NCBI RefSeq assembly: GCF_002607855.1
Contig: NZ_AWQQ01000087.1
Span: 1 to 39,111 of the forward strand
From: Desulforamulus profundi
GTDB lineage: Bacteria > Bacillota_B > Desulfotomaculia > Desulfotomaculales > Desulfotomaculaceae
DNA length: 39,111 nt
Direction of reading: 5' to 3'
Shown: positions 38,190-39,111 of the stretch, piece by piece
How the letters are laid out: the number at the start of each line of letters is the position of its first letter
Position numbering within the stretch: the stretch's first letter is position 1
Translations under genes and position numbers: made by a program
The notes under the pieces: model-generated
What the model saw: only the letters and a program-made list of their open reading frames with translations
Database searches by the model: none
Told to the model about the DNA's origin: nothing

Positions 38190-39111
38190 CTGCTTTTCCT
38201 CCCTTCCCCATCGCCGGTCCGGTAATCTCCTTTTCCAAGCCGACCAGGTACTTTTCTTTTTTCTCCTGGCGGATGGCCCGGGCTTCTGTTGGTGATATTT
38301 TTTCCACTTTGGCAGCCGCAACTTTTAATTCTGGCGTACCGGCAATATTGTCGGTGGCTGTATTGGTCAGCTCATTACTGCAAGCCTCCCAGTAGTGGAA
38401 TGTCATAAAGACGGTGTTTTCCGGAACCCGCTCGGTTACCCAGGCCCGGGCCACCACAGAACCCCGTCGTGGATACTTTAATATACTCACCGTCGTTTAC
38501 GCCCAGCTTCTTAGCATCGCAGGGATTTATCTCTATCATTTCCCCCGGCGCAACCTGGTTAATAGCCCATGATTTACGGGTCATAGTACTGGTATGGTAA
38601 TGATATACCCGCCTACCGGTGGTAAGGGTAAAGGGATATTCTTGGTCGGGTAGTTCGGCAATACTGCCCACAATTACCTTTGCCGCGCCTTTCACATTAT
38701 TGGGCTGTTTGGAATCATGCTTACCGGGATCAAACAGCACCGGATGAAGGTTAGCCTTGCCGGACGGTGTCAGGAACTTACCTCCCCGGTACAGGATTGG
38801 CGTCCCCGGGTGGTCCTCAGACGGACAGGGCCACACAATCCCCCGTTCCTTTTCCAGACGCGCGTAGCTGATACCGCCAAATTTTTCCGGAACCAGCTTC
38901 CGCAATTCATCCCAGATTTCCTGGGGATGGCGGTAATTCATCCCGGTATAACCCATTTTCTGGGCCAGCATCCCGAAAATCTGCCAGTCGGGACGTGCCT
39001 CACCCGGCGGGTCAACAGCCTTGCGCACCAGCTGTACCCGGCGTTCGGTGTTGTTAAAAGTACCATCTTTTTCTCCCCAGCAAGCGGCAGGCAATACCAC
39101 GTCAGCCAAGC
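38182..39111 (-). CDS. fdhA: Formate dehydrogenase (FdhF/FdhA type) C-terminal part, window-edge partial, one frameshift
   Basis: The visible part is the last 310 residues or so of a molybdopterin (bis-MGD) oxidoreductase. It starts mid-protein at LADVVLPAACWGEKDGTFNNTERRVQ and includes the dinucleotide-binding C-domain: FTLTTGRRVYHYHTSTMTRK, NQVAPGEMIEINPCDAKKLG. The frame at 38375 ends falsely after YIKVSTTGFCGG; the true continuation in the next register is RRGSVVARAWVTERVPENTV, then FHYWEACSNELTN to the TAA at 38184-38182. The switch lies at about 38464-38471 and needs one base removed or two added. Being first before hyfA, it provides formate oxidation to the hydrogenlyase. The catalytic Cys or selenocysteine is outside the window. 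Confidence 0.9.

Noticed and set aside
1..39111. tRNA or rRNA genes and CRISPR arrays
   Set aside because: No cloverleaf with a T-loop GTTCGA-type box, no rRNA segments and no regularly spaced identical repeats were seen on either strand. A tRNAscan and a CRISPR finder run would settle this.

Overview
The window looks like chromosome of a strictly anaerobic, low-to-mid GC Firmicute, most likely of the Peptococcaceae/Desulfotomaculum-Moorella type. This rests on the gene set: a membrane formate hydrogenlyase operon, a corrinoid methionine synthase with a RACo-like activator, a clostridial ferredoxin, rubrerythrin, and SAM-I, cobalamin and c-di-GMP riboswitches. No rRNA, tRNA or CRISPR array was seen.

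Layout. Positions 1-4608 are mobile-element debris: a transposase tail, a lipoprotein gene, palindromic REP-like repeats around an IS481-type relic, a REP-associated tyrosine transposase (RAYT), and an IS of about 1.63 kb whose inverted repeats can be located exactly. That IS truncates an HD-domain gene on one side and the 3' end of a glycosyltransferase on the other. Positions 4562-6874 hold the glycosyltransferase, a ferredoxin, a 44-residue Cys-rich peptide and a small membrane protein. Positions 6878-11833 are a methionine synthase operon on the minus strand: SAM-I riboswitch with terminator, AdoMet-type activation protein, MetH in two frames, RACo-like ferredoxin/ASKHA protein. Positions 11847-15494 carry housekeeping genes (BaiN-type flavoprotein, YchF, rubrerythrin, a small hydrophobic protein). 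Positions 16089-20648 are a c-di-GMP module: c-di-GMP-I riboswitch, then a PAS-GAF-GGDEF-HD-GYP protein in two frames, then a response regulator-PAS-GGDEF protein. Positions 20722-27044 are an accessory island with an XRE regulator, PIN protein, broken SDR, cobalamin-riboswitch-controlled metE, recombinase/ParB/methylase fragments and two toxin-antitoxin pairs. Positions 27104-39111 are the formate hydrogenlyase operon on the minus strand, transcribed as fdhA (partial), hyfA, B, C, E, F, G, H-I, hycH, hycI, a protease relic, hypA, hypB.

How the parts work together. Methionine is made by two systems under complementary control: the B12-dependent one is shut off by high SAM, and the B12-independent one by cobalamin. 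Two diguanylate cyclases with I-site motifs and one HD-GYP phosphodiesterase sit behind a riboswitch for their own product or substrate. The hydrogenlyase operon encodes formate oxidation, electron transfer, a proton-pumping-type membrane arm, NiFe catalysis and its own maturation factors.

Caution. At least eleven apparently conserved reading frames are broken by what looks like loss of one base each, several in homopolymers, and fdhA has a similar break. Such a uniform pattern across essential and accessory genes is more typical of uncorrected sequencing errors than of gene decay. I therefore describe the halves as single genes and flag every break. All identifications are by eye from motifs and remembered family features; no database search was run.
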